DNA of 64,000 nt, taken from NCBI RefSeq assembly GCF_023065955.2, contig NW_026623050.1, positions 27,114,501 through 27,178,500 of the forward strand, given 5' to 3'. Below, piece by piece: positions 11,405-25,090 of this stretch. The stretch comes from Ursus arctos (taxonomy: Eukaryota; Chordata; Mammalia; Carnivora; Ursidae). The translations under genes and the position numbers were made by a program. The stretch's first letter is position 1. The number at the start of each line of letters is the position of its first letter. The notes below the pieces were generated by a model that was not told where the DNA came from, did not search any database, and saw only the letters and a list, made by a program, of their open reading frames with translations.

Positions 11405-13839
11405 GTTACTGGTTGGTGGCCAAGTGGACTCTTGTGCTTTCTCCGTGCTTCCTACTCCCTGGTCACTTTGGGGATGGAGGGTCAGGTAGATAGATGGATT
11501 CAAACATTTAAAGAGCAGAGTGTAGGCAGCAAGCTGGCTAAGAAAAGCACATGGGCATGAAGGTGAGTTCCATAGATTCTCAAGGGACTAGAATGAGTGT
11601 TCAGCTTCTGGACCCTGAGGATCAGCAGATACTGAGTGTCATGGGCACCCTAGCACACCATCTCCCTTCACAGATCTGGTCCTGACTTCAGCCCAGCTTC
11701 TTCCCCTAACTTCCTCTCACCTGTCCTCTTCTTCTCCTCTTCCACCTCAGCCACCTTTTGGATTTAACACCTGTTATGGTACCCTTGGTTTTGGCTTTGA
11801 CTTTCTCCCACTATGATTCTTCATCCTCAACCTGACAAAACATCCTTGAGCTGCTGCCCTAAGGAACATCCTTCCCCCTTCACCTGGCACTTGGACCTTC
11901 TTAGCCAGACCTTCTTGCCTTCCCACTAGTAGAGCTCCCACCATATTCACTTCGCTTATTTCAACCTCTGATCTTCCATCAAAACTGGCTCCTAAGTCTG
12001 AATTCACCTTGATTTGAAATAGGGGGCTGTAATACAGTCCTTCCATATCAAAGTCGAAGGGGAAGCTGTCGCTCTTTAACCATACCTTCACGGTTTTCCC
12101 TTTCGTAGACCCTGGACTTCTGGAGCAATAGACAATGTCCCCAAAACAGTAAAACTCTAGTGATGACACCAGATTGGGAGGCTCTGGTGGAGAGCCAAGG
12201 CAGGAAACTTCACTGACAAAAGAAGGACTTAATGCAGGAGCTCTGGAGATAAATGAATGGAAACAAAATACAGAGTAGTCAAAGTAAGGCCCTCGCTTCC
12301 CAAAATATCCTTGCTTTCTCCTAAAACTGGATACTCCTCTAACCACAAAAGTGTAACACAATGTGAGAGGACAAGCTCAAATCCAAATTCCCTCCTAACA
12401 CTACAGAGATTACCTGTGGTTTTGTAGCACCTCCTAGTTTTTCAAATATATCAAAAACACAAAGTTTCCAGGTACTCATCCCAAAAGTAAACTCTCAAAA
12501 AAAAAAAAAAAAGACTTTACCCCCAAAGATCATGCAGATTGATGCTGAACTCTTCCATGTCAACCTCTGCCCTCTCCCACCTTCAACGCACAATGTTCAG
12601 GTCCAGGAGAGTTTTCTATGGCAATTTCTCTACATAACATTCACCATTGTTAGCTTAACGGACGTAAATTTTTGTTCCTTGCTTGAGCTATAAGAATTGT
12701 TACTACTGAAATGTTTCTGAATTAAATCAAATCAGGCTCCAATTCCCAATTAAACCAACCTCAGTACGAAGTCCCATGTTGGTCATATTTTGTGGCTCCC
12801 TTGCCCCTTCCCAGGAGCTTTCATGACCCATGAGAAAATAGGAGCAAGTCCTCTAGTTGTGGTCTACCATGGTCAGTTAGGATCCCTGGCCCAAGCTTGT
12901 AAGATCCATTCAAAGGAGGGCTGCTCCACAAACATATCCATGACCACCATACCAAGGTCAGCTATGGGACAGAAGCTAAAGCGCCACAGATATGGTGTTT
13001 GGCCATGGTCCTTAAGCATCCAACAGCCCATCCTGGTTCCTGCCACCCTCAGGAATGAAGGTCTCACATCCTCTTCCCCACCCAAGCCCCAAGCCTGATC
13101 CCTTCTCCTCTAGGACAATCAAGCCTTCCTCCTAGCTGGGCCTAAACCTTCCAAAAAAGCCCTGATGCTTGATGTTTATCCTCTTGATCTTTCAATCATA
13201 CACACAAAAACTGCCCATTTTCAGCCCTCCACCCCATACCCCAGAGCAAGTTGTGCAGGACTCAAGAACAGGAAAGCTGGTCCCCTACACAGTGAGGGTC
13301 AGGGGTTGGGGGGCAGGGATTAACTCTGCTCTTCTGCTGATGAGCCTGTAGCAGCAGAAAGGATAAGACACTCATTTTTCAATAACTTGATGGTTAATTT
13401 ATCATTACCTAAACACATTTCATGTTCTTGATTCTAAAATAATCTATTTCGTTAGAGCAGAAAATCCAGAGTAATAGGACTCACTCATGGCCAGGTATAC
13501 AACAGGGGCCTCGATGTAGCTTTACCGATGAGTACTGAAAGATGGTGTGAAATCCACCTTGCTCTTTTCAGCTCACTGGGACCTGACTCATTCCAGTTTC
13601 AGGAACTAAGGTAAGGCTCCAAAAAGCTACACCCAGGGACTGGCTCATGCCATGGGTAAATATACCTTACTAAGAATTTGTCCAACTTGTTCGTTGAAAC
13701 AATTTGTTGTGTGTGTGTCAGGCACTGTGGAAGATTAAAAGAAGAAGATGACATGGCTCCTACCCCCCCAAAGACTGTGGTTTTCTAATTGGGAAGATAT
13801 GCACCCGTGAGAAAGATGAAGCTTAATAACTGTATAAAA

Positions 13840-13975
13840 TAACGATGAAAGTAAGGCCACAAGACAAATTGACACATCTCATTGGTTTCTTGCAGCAATC
13901 CTGAGTGGTGTTATGACCTCCCATTTTGTAGATGAGGAAACTGAGCCTCAGAAAGGGGATCCTGTCCTCCTATAA
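13840..13975 (-). mobile_element. MIR-like SINE fragment
   Basis: The core is ttttgtagatgaggaaactg followed by agcctcagaaaggggatc. Confidence 0.55.
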
Positions 13976-14614
13976 ACCACGCTTCTAGCGGTGGGAACTA
14001 ACGTGGGACCAGAGAAGCTGTTCCAGCCCCCCCCCCACCAGCCTGCTTCCCATCCGCTCACCCGGACCTGCAAACTTCCCGACACATACACACAGAGTCT
14101 GCCTCTGCCTTACGGTGCAACTGACTCTGCAACAGTCTATAAAAGTTTTATTGTTCCTTCTTTTAGAAAGTTGCTGGATCTCCCCAGCACTTGGAAATAA
14201 TATGGCGCTGCACCCCTGCCCCCACCCCGTCCCTAACTGCAGGCACCCAGAGAAGCTGAAGAAACATGGTCGGGATTCTGAGATCACAGACCTCCGCCTG
14301 TAGGTTGATGACACACTGTCCCGGCTGCTCCCACCTGTCAGAATATTCCCACTATTTCTCCTCCTGCCCAGGCTCGAGCTCATGTCCTTCCCTCCTGGAG
14401 TACCCTTCCTTCAGATTATGCTTGTCCAGTACTGCCCACTGACAAGAACTCAGTCGAGATATTACCTTCTCCTTCAGTCCTTCCTCAGTCTCCTCCATCT
14501 GTATATGAGCTCACCAGTCTCTGAAACACCAGAATGTCACCGGGGTCATTTGAAGGCATGCTTCACCATCGGCTGCTTCTCACAGCCATTTGTGGATTTG
14601 CCGTAGGGGATTGA

Positions 14615-14760
14615 AGTCAGAACTCTGAATCTGTGTCCCACCTCTGCCACATATAACCCATGCAAAATTGGGAAACTGAGCTGAAAGAAGTTCATCCATA
14701 AAATGGGGTTTCTTGAGGATGAAATGAGATAATCAGGAGGAAAGCTTTTTGTAAATGATA
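14615..14760 (+). mobile_element. MIR-like SINE fragment
   Basis: aactctgaatctgtgtccca, then catccataaaatggggtttc and gatgaaatgagataatcagg. Confidence 0.55.
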
Positions 14761-16569
14761 CTAGGCTTTCCTTGTCTTACGCTTAACCACTCTCTGCCCC
14801 AGCTTGCACATTCATAAAAATAAGGAGTAGGAGTAGTAATGGGCTCACGTCTGTAAAGCAAACTGAGCACAGTTCCCTGCCTCCATCTCTGTTCCACACA
14901 TGACATTAGCAGAGCTGGAACCACAGACCCAGCATTATGCTCTTCACCCTGACCCTGAGCTTATGCAGGATTTAGGACGCCTTTGCAAACACTCCTCTAC
15001 ATGGGTGACTTTTGGCATCTGGGCAGGAATTCCAATGCTCTGCAATAATCATCACCATCATAAACAGTTGGTGGTCCCTGCGTCTAGGAAATTAGTTTTT
15101 AGGGGCCAAGTCTGGCTGTGATAGAACACAACCCCCCACCCCCACCCCTGCCCCAAACCAGGGAGAGACTGTAGAGCACGTGTGTCTATAAAACCACAGC
15201 TGATCCTCAGAGCGAGATGAAAGGGCCACCATCCTGAGTGGCTGGTTGCTGCATCAGAGCCAGAAAGGCCCCCTCAAATGGGAGTTCAGAGAGCATCGGC
15301 CTTAGTCCTCCATGAGCACTGTTATCTCTGAAGTGCTCCAGTTCAAATTTGGTACAGAAAATGAATAAATCAGTTTAGACTTTGGGTCAAGGATCTGTAT
15401 ATAAGGAAAAGAAATCATAGACTATCCAGAGCGGGAAGGAGCCAGTTTGGACCCTGATCCTTGCTGAGAACCTCTAAGCCAAGGCCCTCCCCCTTCCTCA
15501 GCAGCGCTCCCTCTTCTCAGGGGTGGGTCCACAGCCCTTAGCACCCTGTGTCCCTAACCCTCTAGCCACAGTTGATATGACCAAGAGTGGGCCAAGCCAC
15601 GCCAGTCAGATACTTGTCCTGGAATTCTGGAGTTGGAAATCAGACACACTGGTAGGTTTCCGTTGGGACCTTTACCAAGGAAGGCTTACTTCCATGGATA
15701 GAACCCAGGGAGGAAGCTAGGCAAGAGAGCAGAGTATGGGAAACTTGGACGTCATTCTAGAGAGAAACAGCTCAGCGAGTTGGCCCTCTGAGAAAAATTG
15801 CAAAAATCACTCACCAAAGACACCAAGCTCCTTTTGTCTTATTGCTTTACTTAACACAGTGTCTTGCATGAGGTTGCCGCTGAATAAAAGCTTGCTGACA
15901 CCTGCATTAATCATCAAAAACAGGTGAAAACTTAATCACAGTGTAGATTTTGGGGAGAAACAAATAGGCACTGAGCTGCTCAAAATTTAAGAGCCAGATT
16001 TATATGAAGTTCAAAACCAGGAAACAACTAATCAGGATCGTGGTTACCCTTAGAGAGATAGTATATGGAAGGAGCACAAGGGGCTTCAGGAACGTTCTGA
16101 TTCCCAATCTGGATGCTGGTTTACACAGGTCTGTTGAGCTTGTGAGAATTCATTGAGCTGTATGTTTATGATATATGTACATCCCAGTATGTATGGTACA
16201 TGTCAATAAAAAATTTAAAAATAAAACAAATAAAGGTCAGGTCTTGACTTGTCCCCAGAGCCTACCTGATACAATTCTGGCAGGACTTCAAGGATCCATC
16301 TCCCTAGCATTTCATACAAGTGATATCTGGTTAAAACGACTAACCTTAAGTGGTTTGGAAGAGCATAGGAATCAGAAGGCCAAGTCACAGAAGAGCAGCC
16401 TTGTTCAAGAGTTTGGGGTGGAGAAGAGCTCACTGCTAAGAAGTCAACCCCAAATGGTGTGAAAACAATGTGTTTGGGCTAATGTTTTATGCACAGACCA
16501 ACAAACACACATATGTGTGTGAGCGTATGTTTACATGCCTTGGACCTTTCGATAAATTCAAAATAATTA

Positions 16570-16760
16570 TAAAAGTAGTATTTACTGAACCTTTCTACGT
16601 GGCAGGCACTTGTGGTGTACGTTCATGAAGTAGCTCAGTTATCACCACAATCCGATGGTGTATCGTTATTTATCCTCATTTTTCAGATGAGGAGACTGAG
16701 GCACAGAGAGGTTTTAGTGACAGGTCATTCAGGTCACTCAGTCTAATTCCAAAACCTATA
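16570..16760 (-). mobile_element. MIR-like SINE fragment
   Basis: tcctcatttttcagatgagg and agactgaggcacagagaggt form a well-preserved minus-strand core. Confidence 0.65.
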
Positions 16761-17689
16761 TTTTTAAAAGAATAATTCCCAGCTCCTAAAAAGGTATAAA
16801 CAGAGGTTTGTATGCTTGACTCCTCCATGTAAAATATGATAAGAAATAGTTTCATTTATCAATGGTTTATACTGAAGGCACATCTACTAGCAAGACCAGT
16901 GAGCTTGTTTGTTTCAAGGGGTAAACAGGAAATCATTAGTTTGCTGGTTATTTTCCCATATGTGAAAGTTGGAAGGGAAGCAACAGACATGGTGGTTTTG
17001 TTCTTACACTTACTCTTCCTAACAATTTTATGAAGTAGGTATTTTTTGTCTCTGGTTTGCAGGAGAAACTGAGGCTGGGAGACATTAAGGACTTTCATCC
17101 CTATTCAGACTCTTACCTGGTGACTCCGAAGCCCAAGAAGGCATTTTTTCCCCCAAACATGGCAGTCTACATCCTGTGTTGACCTCTAGGCTGTTGGGTT
17201 GGACAGGAGGGCTCGTGTGTGGCCTGGCCCTGCACTAGATCAGGTGTGCTCAGTGACTGGGCTCTTACTTCTTGGCTTCTATTTGTCTCTAGCAATACCA
17301 GGGCACCCAGGCCCACTGGCTCAGCAAGCACCAAGAAGAAATGTTCACACCAAGGAACACACCCACCATGGGTTCCCTGGAATGGAGGGTCCCAGAGAGC
17401 CACCACCAGCACTCATGCCTTGGAAGAATCTGGTGGATGAGAAGAGAAGGACATGGGTAACAGCTTCCACACTAACCACACACCTGGGAGAAGCACATCA
17501 TTCCCAGCCATGAGCTCACCATCCTTGCTCAGATGTCAAGGCTGACAGAGAGTGAGCAGGGGTAAAAACAAACTACGGTGAGCTTTGCTTTCTCTCTTCT
17601 CTTAGCTGAGAAGATGCTGGCTGTGGGCTTTCCTGTTGCTGTTAATGATGTATAACTGCAAGATCTTGGGGCTGCACTTTCTTAACACA

Positions 17690-17960
17690 CGGATCATTCA
17701 TTCACTCGATAAACATACGTTGCAGGCCTATTCCTGGCAAACTAGCAGCCAAAGAAGGGAATTCTGGTGCCTGTCCTGGGTTCAAGTCCTAGCCTTGTTC
17801 AGGCCTGGTCTAGGGAGTCTGCTGCTATAATTACTCGTCTTATTATTCAGTGGAAGTCCTAAGCTGGGTGCTGGGGGGGAGAGAGATAGTACTCAAGGAG
17901 CATTCCTGTTAGGAGAGGCATTAAGACAAGTACACAAATAGCCCACGATTGTGAAATAAG
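17690..17960 (+). mobile_element. L2 3'-end fragments with an inserted segment
   Basis: cattcattcactcgataaac at 17695 and the continuation agctgggtgctgggggggag near 17862 look like parts of one L2 end, separated by about 120 bases. Confidence 0.4.
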
Positions 17961-18144
17961 AAACATGCAGAATACAACGAGTAACCTAATAGGCAACTTA
18001 GAATTATAAGCACTGTCTCTTTCAAAACTGCTCCTTGGGGAGGCCTCGTAGTTATGGCTAAAACATTGTTGCTGTTCGTTAAAGGAACTTTTTAACATTT
18101 ATTGATTTATCATTATTATAAAAGTAAAACATATTTGTTTTCAC

Positions 18145-18247
18145 TTTTTTTTTTTTTAAGTAATCTCTACCCCCAACGTGGGGCTCGACTTCACATCCCC
18201 GACATCGAGAGTTACATGTTCTACTGACTGAGCCAGCCAGGTGCCCC
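18145..18247 (-). mobile_element. can-SINE, short older type, - orientation
   Basis: Read on the minus strand it starts GGGGGCACCTGGCTGGCTCA, has a tRNA-like B box (aagtcgagcccca) and ends with tagagattacttaaaaa. No clear target duplication remains. It splits AT-rich sequence that looks like one older repeat. Confidence 0.8.
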
Positions 18248-21200
18248 CAAATTCATTTTTTAAACTTTGGAAAGTATAGAAAGTATTTCAGAAATGTCTC
18301 ATAATCCCATCATCCAAGAAACTATAGTCAATATTGTGCATTTTTTCTTTCATTTGAATCTTTTCTGGAATTATTTTTGAGCTCCACATTTGGTGCTACT
18401 CCCTTCATCTCTGTAGCACATTCTTTTGACTTTGCCGAGTGAGACAGATCTTGATCCTTTGAAGGTAGGTTGCATTTTGGAAACATTCGTAAGTCATCAG
18501 GAACCAGGTGCAGCAAATTTGGTGTGATCAAGCCAAGGGCACGTTGCTTTGGGTCCAAACACGAGATGATGGAGTAATGAAACTAATTTTATGGGGAGGG
18601 GGGGTGCTTGTAAAATAGTACTGACAGGAGTTCCAGTGGATGGCTTGAAATCTGAGCTTGCCACAAGCAGCGACTTAGAAATAAAAGATCTCGAAGAAGG
18701 TCAGAATGCTGGGTTGTTCATTTTTAATTTCTGGTGCCAAGTGTTATGACTGACAAATCACAGACACTTAAGAACAGTTGGGTGACCCGAAGGAGATCGA
18801 CCACTCTATTTTTTAACTGATTTTTAATTGCTGTGTGACTTGGGCTAGCATTCCTTCCTCTAAGGGACTCAGGCGATTATAACCCTCCAGAATTTTATAT
18901 ATGATACTCAAGAATATATATATATATACTGAAAGTAAGGTAAAGAAAAAATAAGAGATTGTTAACACTTTAATTATATAATTCATAAAAATATTCCACT
19001 TATAAAAATGAAACCTTAAATACATGGCTATACTTCTGACTACCATAGTCAATCCTATCCCCCCCTCGTCCTCAGAGGAAATGAATTCAGTTAACAGATT
19101 GATATGCAACTTTCCAATTATTCTATGTTTGTGTATGTACCCATATATATTACACATATATATTACATAAAGTATACCTATCATTTTTTACTAAATTATG
19201 TCACTATGTATGATTCACTGCTTACATTTTTCAGCCAAGTAAATTAAAACTGACCACTTTACAGGAGACAAAACACATTTAAATATTTAAGTTCTGGTTC
19301 ACTTCCTTTGGAAATAAGCTCCTGACTTCATAACCAGGCCCTCCATGGCATTTGGGAGAATTTAGAGGAGCCCAAGACGTCAGCAGATGCACAGAAGAAC
19401 TTCCCCACGGGCTAGCCCTAGAATTTATCAGCACAGTCCTGCACATGTGACAGGCCCTGAGGAATGTGGTGGATAACATGGGCTGACGTCAAACTCCAGG
19501 ATTAGAGACCTCCTAAGACTTTCTCATTGTCCTTCATGACCCATGATGCATCTGTCTTCCACAAATGTATCAGGCTCCTTGAGAACATATTTCTATTTCC
19601 AGCTTGCACCATCTTTAGGGGATAATGAATTCAATGAGTTATATCTGCCGTGAGAAAGACATTTGCATCTCCATCATCATCATCCGCTCTAGAGCATTAG
19701 CTGGACTTTGTCTCTCATCTTCACATATTTTCATGGATATCAAAGGAGGATTTTGCTTCAGGGAAATGTGTGTTGAGAGCCTCTTGTGGCCTCTGTCTGG
19801 CATAAACAGTAGAGGAAAAAACTGAAGATGGGAGCCAAGAGTAGAATCATTATAACTAAACTGGCTGCCATTGAGGTCAACAGATCCAGTGGTTTTCTCC
19901 AACCTCTTCCCAAGGCAGAAGTCACACAGCTTGGCCAGGATCTGTAACAGCCCCACAGTTTGGGGGAGGAACAAGAAAAGCAACAGAGCTAGAAATGAAC
20001 TGGCTCTTGCAAGAAAACCCTCCCTTGGGTGGTATTTTAGGACATTAGCTCAGGCTCCCTTGTCCTCAGTCATCTCACTAGCATTTAAGTAGCCCCTTGG
20101 GTTACAGATCACGGCAGGTGCTGGGAAGGAAAGAAGGCCATGCTAAAAATAACCAGCCCCTTCTGGAACCCTGCCTGCAGGCAGGAGCTCCCTCCTCAAA
20201 CGACAACACCTCAGAAAAAGAACAGTCTCCTCCATCTCGAGCAGTTAGAAAGGTCCGGCTCTTTCCTCCACTGAAGTTATTGAGGTGGAAATGGTCCTCT
20301 GGAGAACATACACTCAAAGAAGCATTTCTACTGAGAAATAGCAATTTCTATTAAATCAAGAAAACGGGCTTTCTTAAAGAGAAGCCAAGGTCCCAGCAGA
20401 AAGTGCTTGGGGAGAAGGGTTTTGCTAGTCAGCCAAGAAAGGGTCTTGTGCTTCTTTTCAGTCACCTGGGCCTACCCATAGGCCTCCAAGCCAAATAATC
20501 TCCACTGCAAATTAAACTGTTGGCCGTGGGTATGGCAAAGTCACAGGGACAAAAATGTTGGAAATCCCAAGTTGGAGCACGCCTCCCACAGCAGCCCTCC
20601 GAGAGCCTGGGTGAGCACAGCTAGATGTCAGCTAGAGCGGGGGGCTCTGGCTTGCCCACCTCCACGGGCCCTTTTGCATCCGATTTCATGGTCTACAGAG
20701 TAAGAGTGGAGTTCTTCCTGCCACCTGGGAAGCTGCAAAGGTCATTTTCACATATGTTCCTGTTAAGGACATCAGTGGAAACTTGAGAACCAAGTATAAA
20801 AATATAAAAATGAACAGGTGGCAACCAATACGAAAAGAATGCGGGCTTTGTGGGAAGTAATGATTAAAACCGTTCAAAGCTACAATGTGGCCCCCGAGGC
20901 TGGCTCGAGTCTCTGGACTGCAAAGTCTGTGGACACTTTCTTTCGGCACAGCCTGAGTCTTGAGGAAGCACTAGCTGCTATCCTGACCACATATTATGTC
21001 TTCGTTTCCCCCCCAAATGTACTACTTGGATTGACTGGTGGCTCGTTCCTTTGCCAACCCATTGGTTTTGAGAGAAGCAGGTGTAGATTTCAAGCAGTTA
21101 CCTCGACTCTCCCTTGAAGCCACTAGGAACAAAATTAATACACCTGCCCTTCTCTCTTCATGAAGATGTCCTTCCTGTCCCATCTTGAGCCATCAACGTG

Positions 21201-21444
21201 AGAGGAGGGAAAGTCTCCTCGACCCAGGTTCTCCCAACAGCAGAGGGTTGGGGCTGCGGTACAGAGCTGGGGCCATACAAGATAACACACCCTTTCAGTC
21301 CCAGCCTCACTACTGTCATCTGTCAACCACGTTCATATGTAGAAATGACCTCTGGTGGCCCTCTGTTCTCTGCTCTTCACCTTGTAATGTGTTGTGTTTA
21401 AATATGAAGATTAATATAAACACGGGCTGGTGCAAGGTTAATGG

Positions 21445-21620
21445 AAAGAGCACCCTTGCTGGGAGCCAGGACATTGCTGTTCTTGTCCCTGCACTGCCAC
21501 CTCCCAGCTTGGTGATCCGGCACTGCCCTTGATATTCTAATCTGTAGAGTGGGAATAATAGTCCTATCCTGATGCTGTCATAAGCTGTGAGGAGAAGATA
21601 ATAAACACGAATAAACTGTA
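21445..21620 (+). mobile_element. MIR-like SINE fragment
   Basis: gctgggagccaggacattgc, ctaatctgtagagtgggaat and ctgtgaggagaagataataa are in + order. Confidence 0.6.
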
Positions 21621-22744
21621 CAGACATAGGGAACATTGCTGTTCTTGAGGCTGCTAAATTCCACAAGTCAGGCTTGAACAATTCTATACATAGTTGGTGT
21701 TGTTGTAAGAAGAGAAGATATAAGGCAGGAAAAGCCATAGGCCTTTTTTTTGTAGTGGGAGAACCATTCTGCCTGTGCAAACCATCCAGGTAGCGCCCGC
21801 ACTCGAAGGAAGCATCCATGGGGCCTAAAGGCTTTTCTCAGAGCTCTGAACCCTTCCCAGAAGCAGAGCCTATTTTCCTTGGGTCCTTGGTGTTGGCATC
21901 CCAAGCCCATGAGAAAGAAAACTCCCCTGTGGGTAAGGAGGACACGCTGTATCTTGTTCCGTGAGACAATGAGCCATGAGCATAATAACACGCTGCATTC
22001 CAAAACCCAGTAGAAGAAGCAATTGTCTCTTGATTTAATTATAGATTCTTCACTTTCCCTTAATTGCTTGAGTCAGCACTGTTGACTCTGGGGCAGTCAC
22101 CGTACACAGAGCTGTGGCTATGAAACAAGGTGTGACTATCAGGTAATGAGGTTTTTGTTTTTGTTTTATGTTTTTAGACAAACAAATCCTCATGTACATA
22201 TTCAAGTAAGTGTTCTGTTAAAGGTGTCCCAGTAGCAGGCTCTGCTTATGTTAACTCTCTTTTCAAACCAAATACTGGGAAATGTAGTGTGGCAAGTAGG
22301 GCTGCTCTTATGGGGGCAAAGGGGCAGTATATTTAATAGTAAAGCTCTCCTAGAAAACCTGAGATATGTGATCCTCATAGCTATAGGGGGCCCAGACAGC
22401 ATTTGGGACAATGGCCATAACACTGTTGGAAATACACATTAAATGACCCTCAGAGAGAGGGTTTTATCTGCAACATACATATTTTCCTAGAGGAAAAGAT
22501 CTATGTCTCTTATCCACCTTCCCTGATCTCATAAACTCTAGTTAAATGCCTTGGACACCAAAGGTGTTCAATAAATTTTTGAGGCACATTTGTCCTACCC
22601 TATCACAATACTTATATTTATTCTTCAGAAAATAAACCATAGAGTCCATATTTTCAATGGAAATGAATCTTTTGCACCTAGTTTTATTATCTTTCCTTCC
22701 CAGTATTGTTTCTCCTACTTACTCGTATGACTAATAGCCAATAA

Positions 22745-22870
22745 ACCGTCATTCAGCAAACATTTATTGAGAAATGATTGATACCAAGCCCTGGAGAAAT
22801 CTGGAAATTCCATGGATGTTCTCAGTGTCCACACAGAGCTCGGGGCCAAGGGTGTTGTGCGACTTCTACA
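22745..22870 (+). mobile_element. L2 3'-end fragment
   Basis: cattcagcaaacatttattg followed by ccaagccctggagaaatctg. Confidence 0.5.
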
Positions 22871-24270
22871 CCAGCATGATTTGGTCAGCTTTTTACTTTC
22901 AAACAACACAGACTCTCTCGTGTTACCCCAGGAAAGAAAGTTATTATAAAGACCCTTGGAACTGAAATATGATCAGATTCTCCCAGTCTCTTTCACTCCA
23001 TGGTGTTCCTGTTTATCTTGATAAGTCTGTTCCATTCTTGCTCCATAACCCAATTTCTCTGCTTCCTCATAACTTAGAGGATGCATGGCCTATTGTGATA
23101 TATTAGTCAAGAGAAGCTAGTTATGCTTCAGTAACCCCCAATCTCAGTGGCCTAGAATAGCAAAGGTTTATATCTCACTCAGGCTACTTGTCTACCAAGG
23201 GTTAGTTGGGGGAGAAGGGGAATTCCTCTTATCATAGCTACTTAGGAACCCAGAATGACAGAGCAGCAACAGTCTTGAAAAAGGAACACGAGGACGTATG
23301 TGCTCTTAAAGTGTCCACCATATGTCACTTCTGCTCACATTTCCTTGGCCAAAACAAATCATTGACCACCACTAATTTGGCAGAGTAGGGATGTGCAATC
23401 CTACCAAGACCCAGACTGGAGAGAAAGCTCAAATATGCCTGAATGGCCTTAATTGCCCTCATTCAAGACATCTCCAGCCCAAGACTGCAAACCCCTTTTG
23501 TTTCAGCAGCCACAACTAATGATTCATATTTTCCATGTTCCTTCATTCAAAGTGCAGTCAGAGAGAAGTTGAGTAGCCCAGTCCCTCTGTCTTATAGGCT
23601 GCAAGCTAGGTCCCTGGTTAGCCAATGGATCTGTCCTTGAGTCATGGCCAGTCTGCTGGGAACAGGGATGTATACTGCAGCACGTGGCTGTCTAGCCCAG
23701 CCCCCTTGATCCTCTCCAGCCACCAAGAGACCTGTCCAGTAAGGAAGAAATTGTTTGAGTTAAGTCATGATGTTTGCTTGTCCTTGCTCTTGATGACAGA
23801 GAGGTCATGGATGTGCAGTCCATCAAGCTGGGTGAGGTCTGGCTGTCAGGCTGTTTACGGAGCAAACTCTCAATGGTGGTGAAATGGAAATTACTGAGCC
23901 CAGGGACCTGCTATGTTAACCCATCAGTCTAGGGATCAATGACGTGGTACTACTGGATTTTTAAAAATTGGCTCTATGCAGCTCTATTTCCACACTTGGA
24001 CACCACAGTCTTCCTCCTCTGAACATAGACTTAGGTGGGAGGTGCAGGGAGGGGAACAGAAGTGGATGGCTTCAACCCACACAAGAAGACCTGAACATGT
24101 GAACCCTGAAATTCAAGTCCCATATGCCCCCATCTATCTGTTCAGTCTCATGCCCCATTTTACCCCCAAATACACCTACTGTGCAACCACCGTCACACAC
24201 TCCTTGTTTTTCTCTTGGCTCATACAATACCCTTCTCTCTAACTGCTACCCTTCCTCTAAAATCAGTTTA

Positions 24271-24459
24271 TTTTTTTAAAGATTTTATTTATTTATTTGA
24301 GAGAAAGCGTGAGAGAGCACAAGCAGGGGGAATGGCCGAGCGAGGAGAAGCAGGCTCCCCTCTGAGCAGGGAGCCCAACGCAGGCCTCGATCCCAGGACC
24401 CTGAGATCATGACCCCGGCCGAAGGTAGATGCTTAACCAGCTAAGGCACCCAGACACCC
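24271..24459 (-). mobile_element. can-SINE, - orientation
   Basis: It starts with a T-run and aagattttatttatttattt and ends at the tRNA-like head. The target duplication is 16 bp, ctctaaaatcagttta at 24255-24270 and ctctagaatcagttta at 24460-24475, with one mismatch. Confidence 0.9.
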
Positions 24460-24879
24460 CTCTAGAATCAGTTTAAGACCCACCATTTTCAGAAAAGTTT
24501 TTTTCTGTCTGCTATGACCTGTGGTCATTTTTAGGTCTTCCTCCTCTGAATTCTCCCCCGCCCCCCGCCCCTGCTCATGCTGAACACGTGGAGGACGTGA
24601 ACATGTCTTACTCATTTTGGAATCCCAGAGCTTGGTGCCTGCCTAGTCTATAGCAGGTGCTCACCAACAGTGTGTTTAATGAATTATCTGTAGCACTGGA
24701 CATTCAAGGAAGCTTTAAGGAGTTCCTCTGCGCTATTACACACAGTGGAGGTAAGTCAGTAATATATGATCTCTCCAGGAGTTTCTCTAGTTCAGTTGCT
24801 TAGTTTCATAGATGAGAAAATTGAATCCCAGAGAGGAGAAATGATTTGCTGTCTGCTACCCAAACAGCCACTATCGACC

Positions 24880-25090
24880 AAGCACTTTGCTATGTGCTAG
24901 ACAAATGCTTTTCACTCTTTATCTCATTTTCATGATTGTGACAACCTTAAGAAGGAAGACTTTCTACACCTACTTTTACAGAAGAGAAAACAGGGGCTTA
25001 AAGAGGTTGTAACCTGGCTAGGGCCACATTGCAAGGAGGTAGCCAGGCCAGGTTTGGAATCTGCAGTCTAACTCCTGAGTCCCTACTCTT
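24880..25090 (-). mobile_element. MIR-like SINE fragment
   Basis: accaagcactttgctatgtg, acagaagagaaaacaggggc and ctaactcctgagtccctac are in minus-strand order. Confidence 0.65.

Noticed and set aside
11243..11560. Poly-isoleucine protein
   Set aside because: It is a translated (TTA)16 microsatellite.
11774..12361. 195-codon open frame on the - strand
   Set aside because: No recognisable domain, no promoter or splice context, and other noncoding frames of similar size occur (for example 212 codons at 3347-3985). It looks like chance, though a conservation test would settle it.
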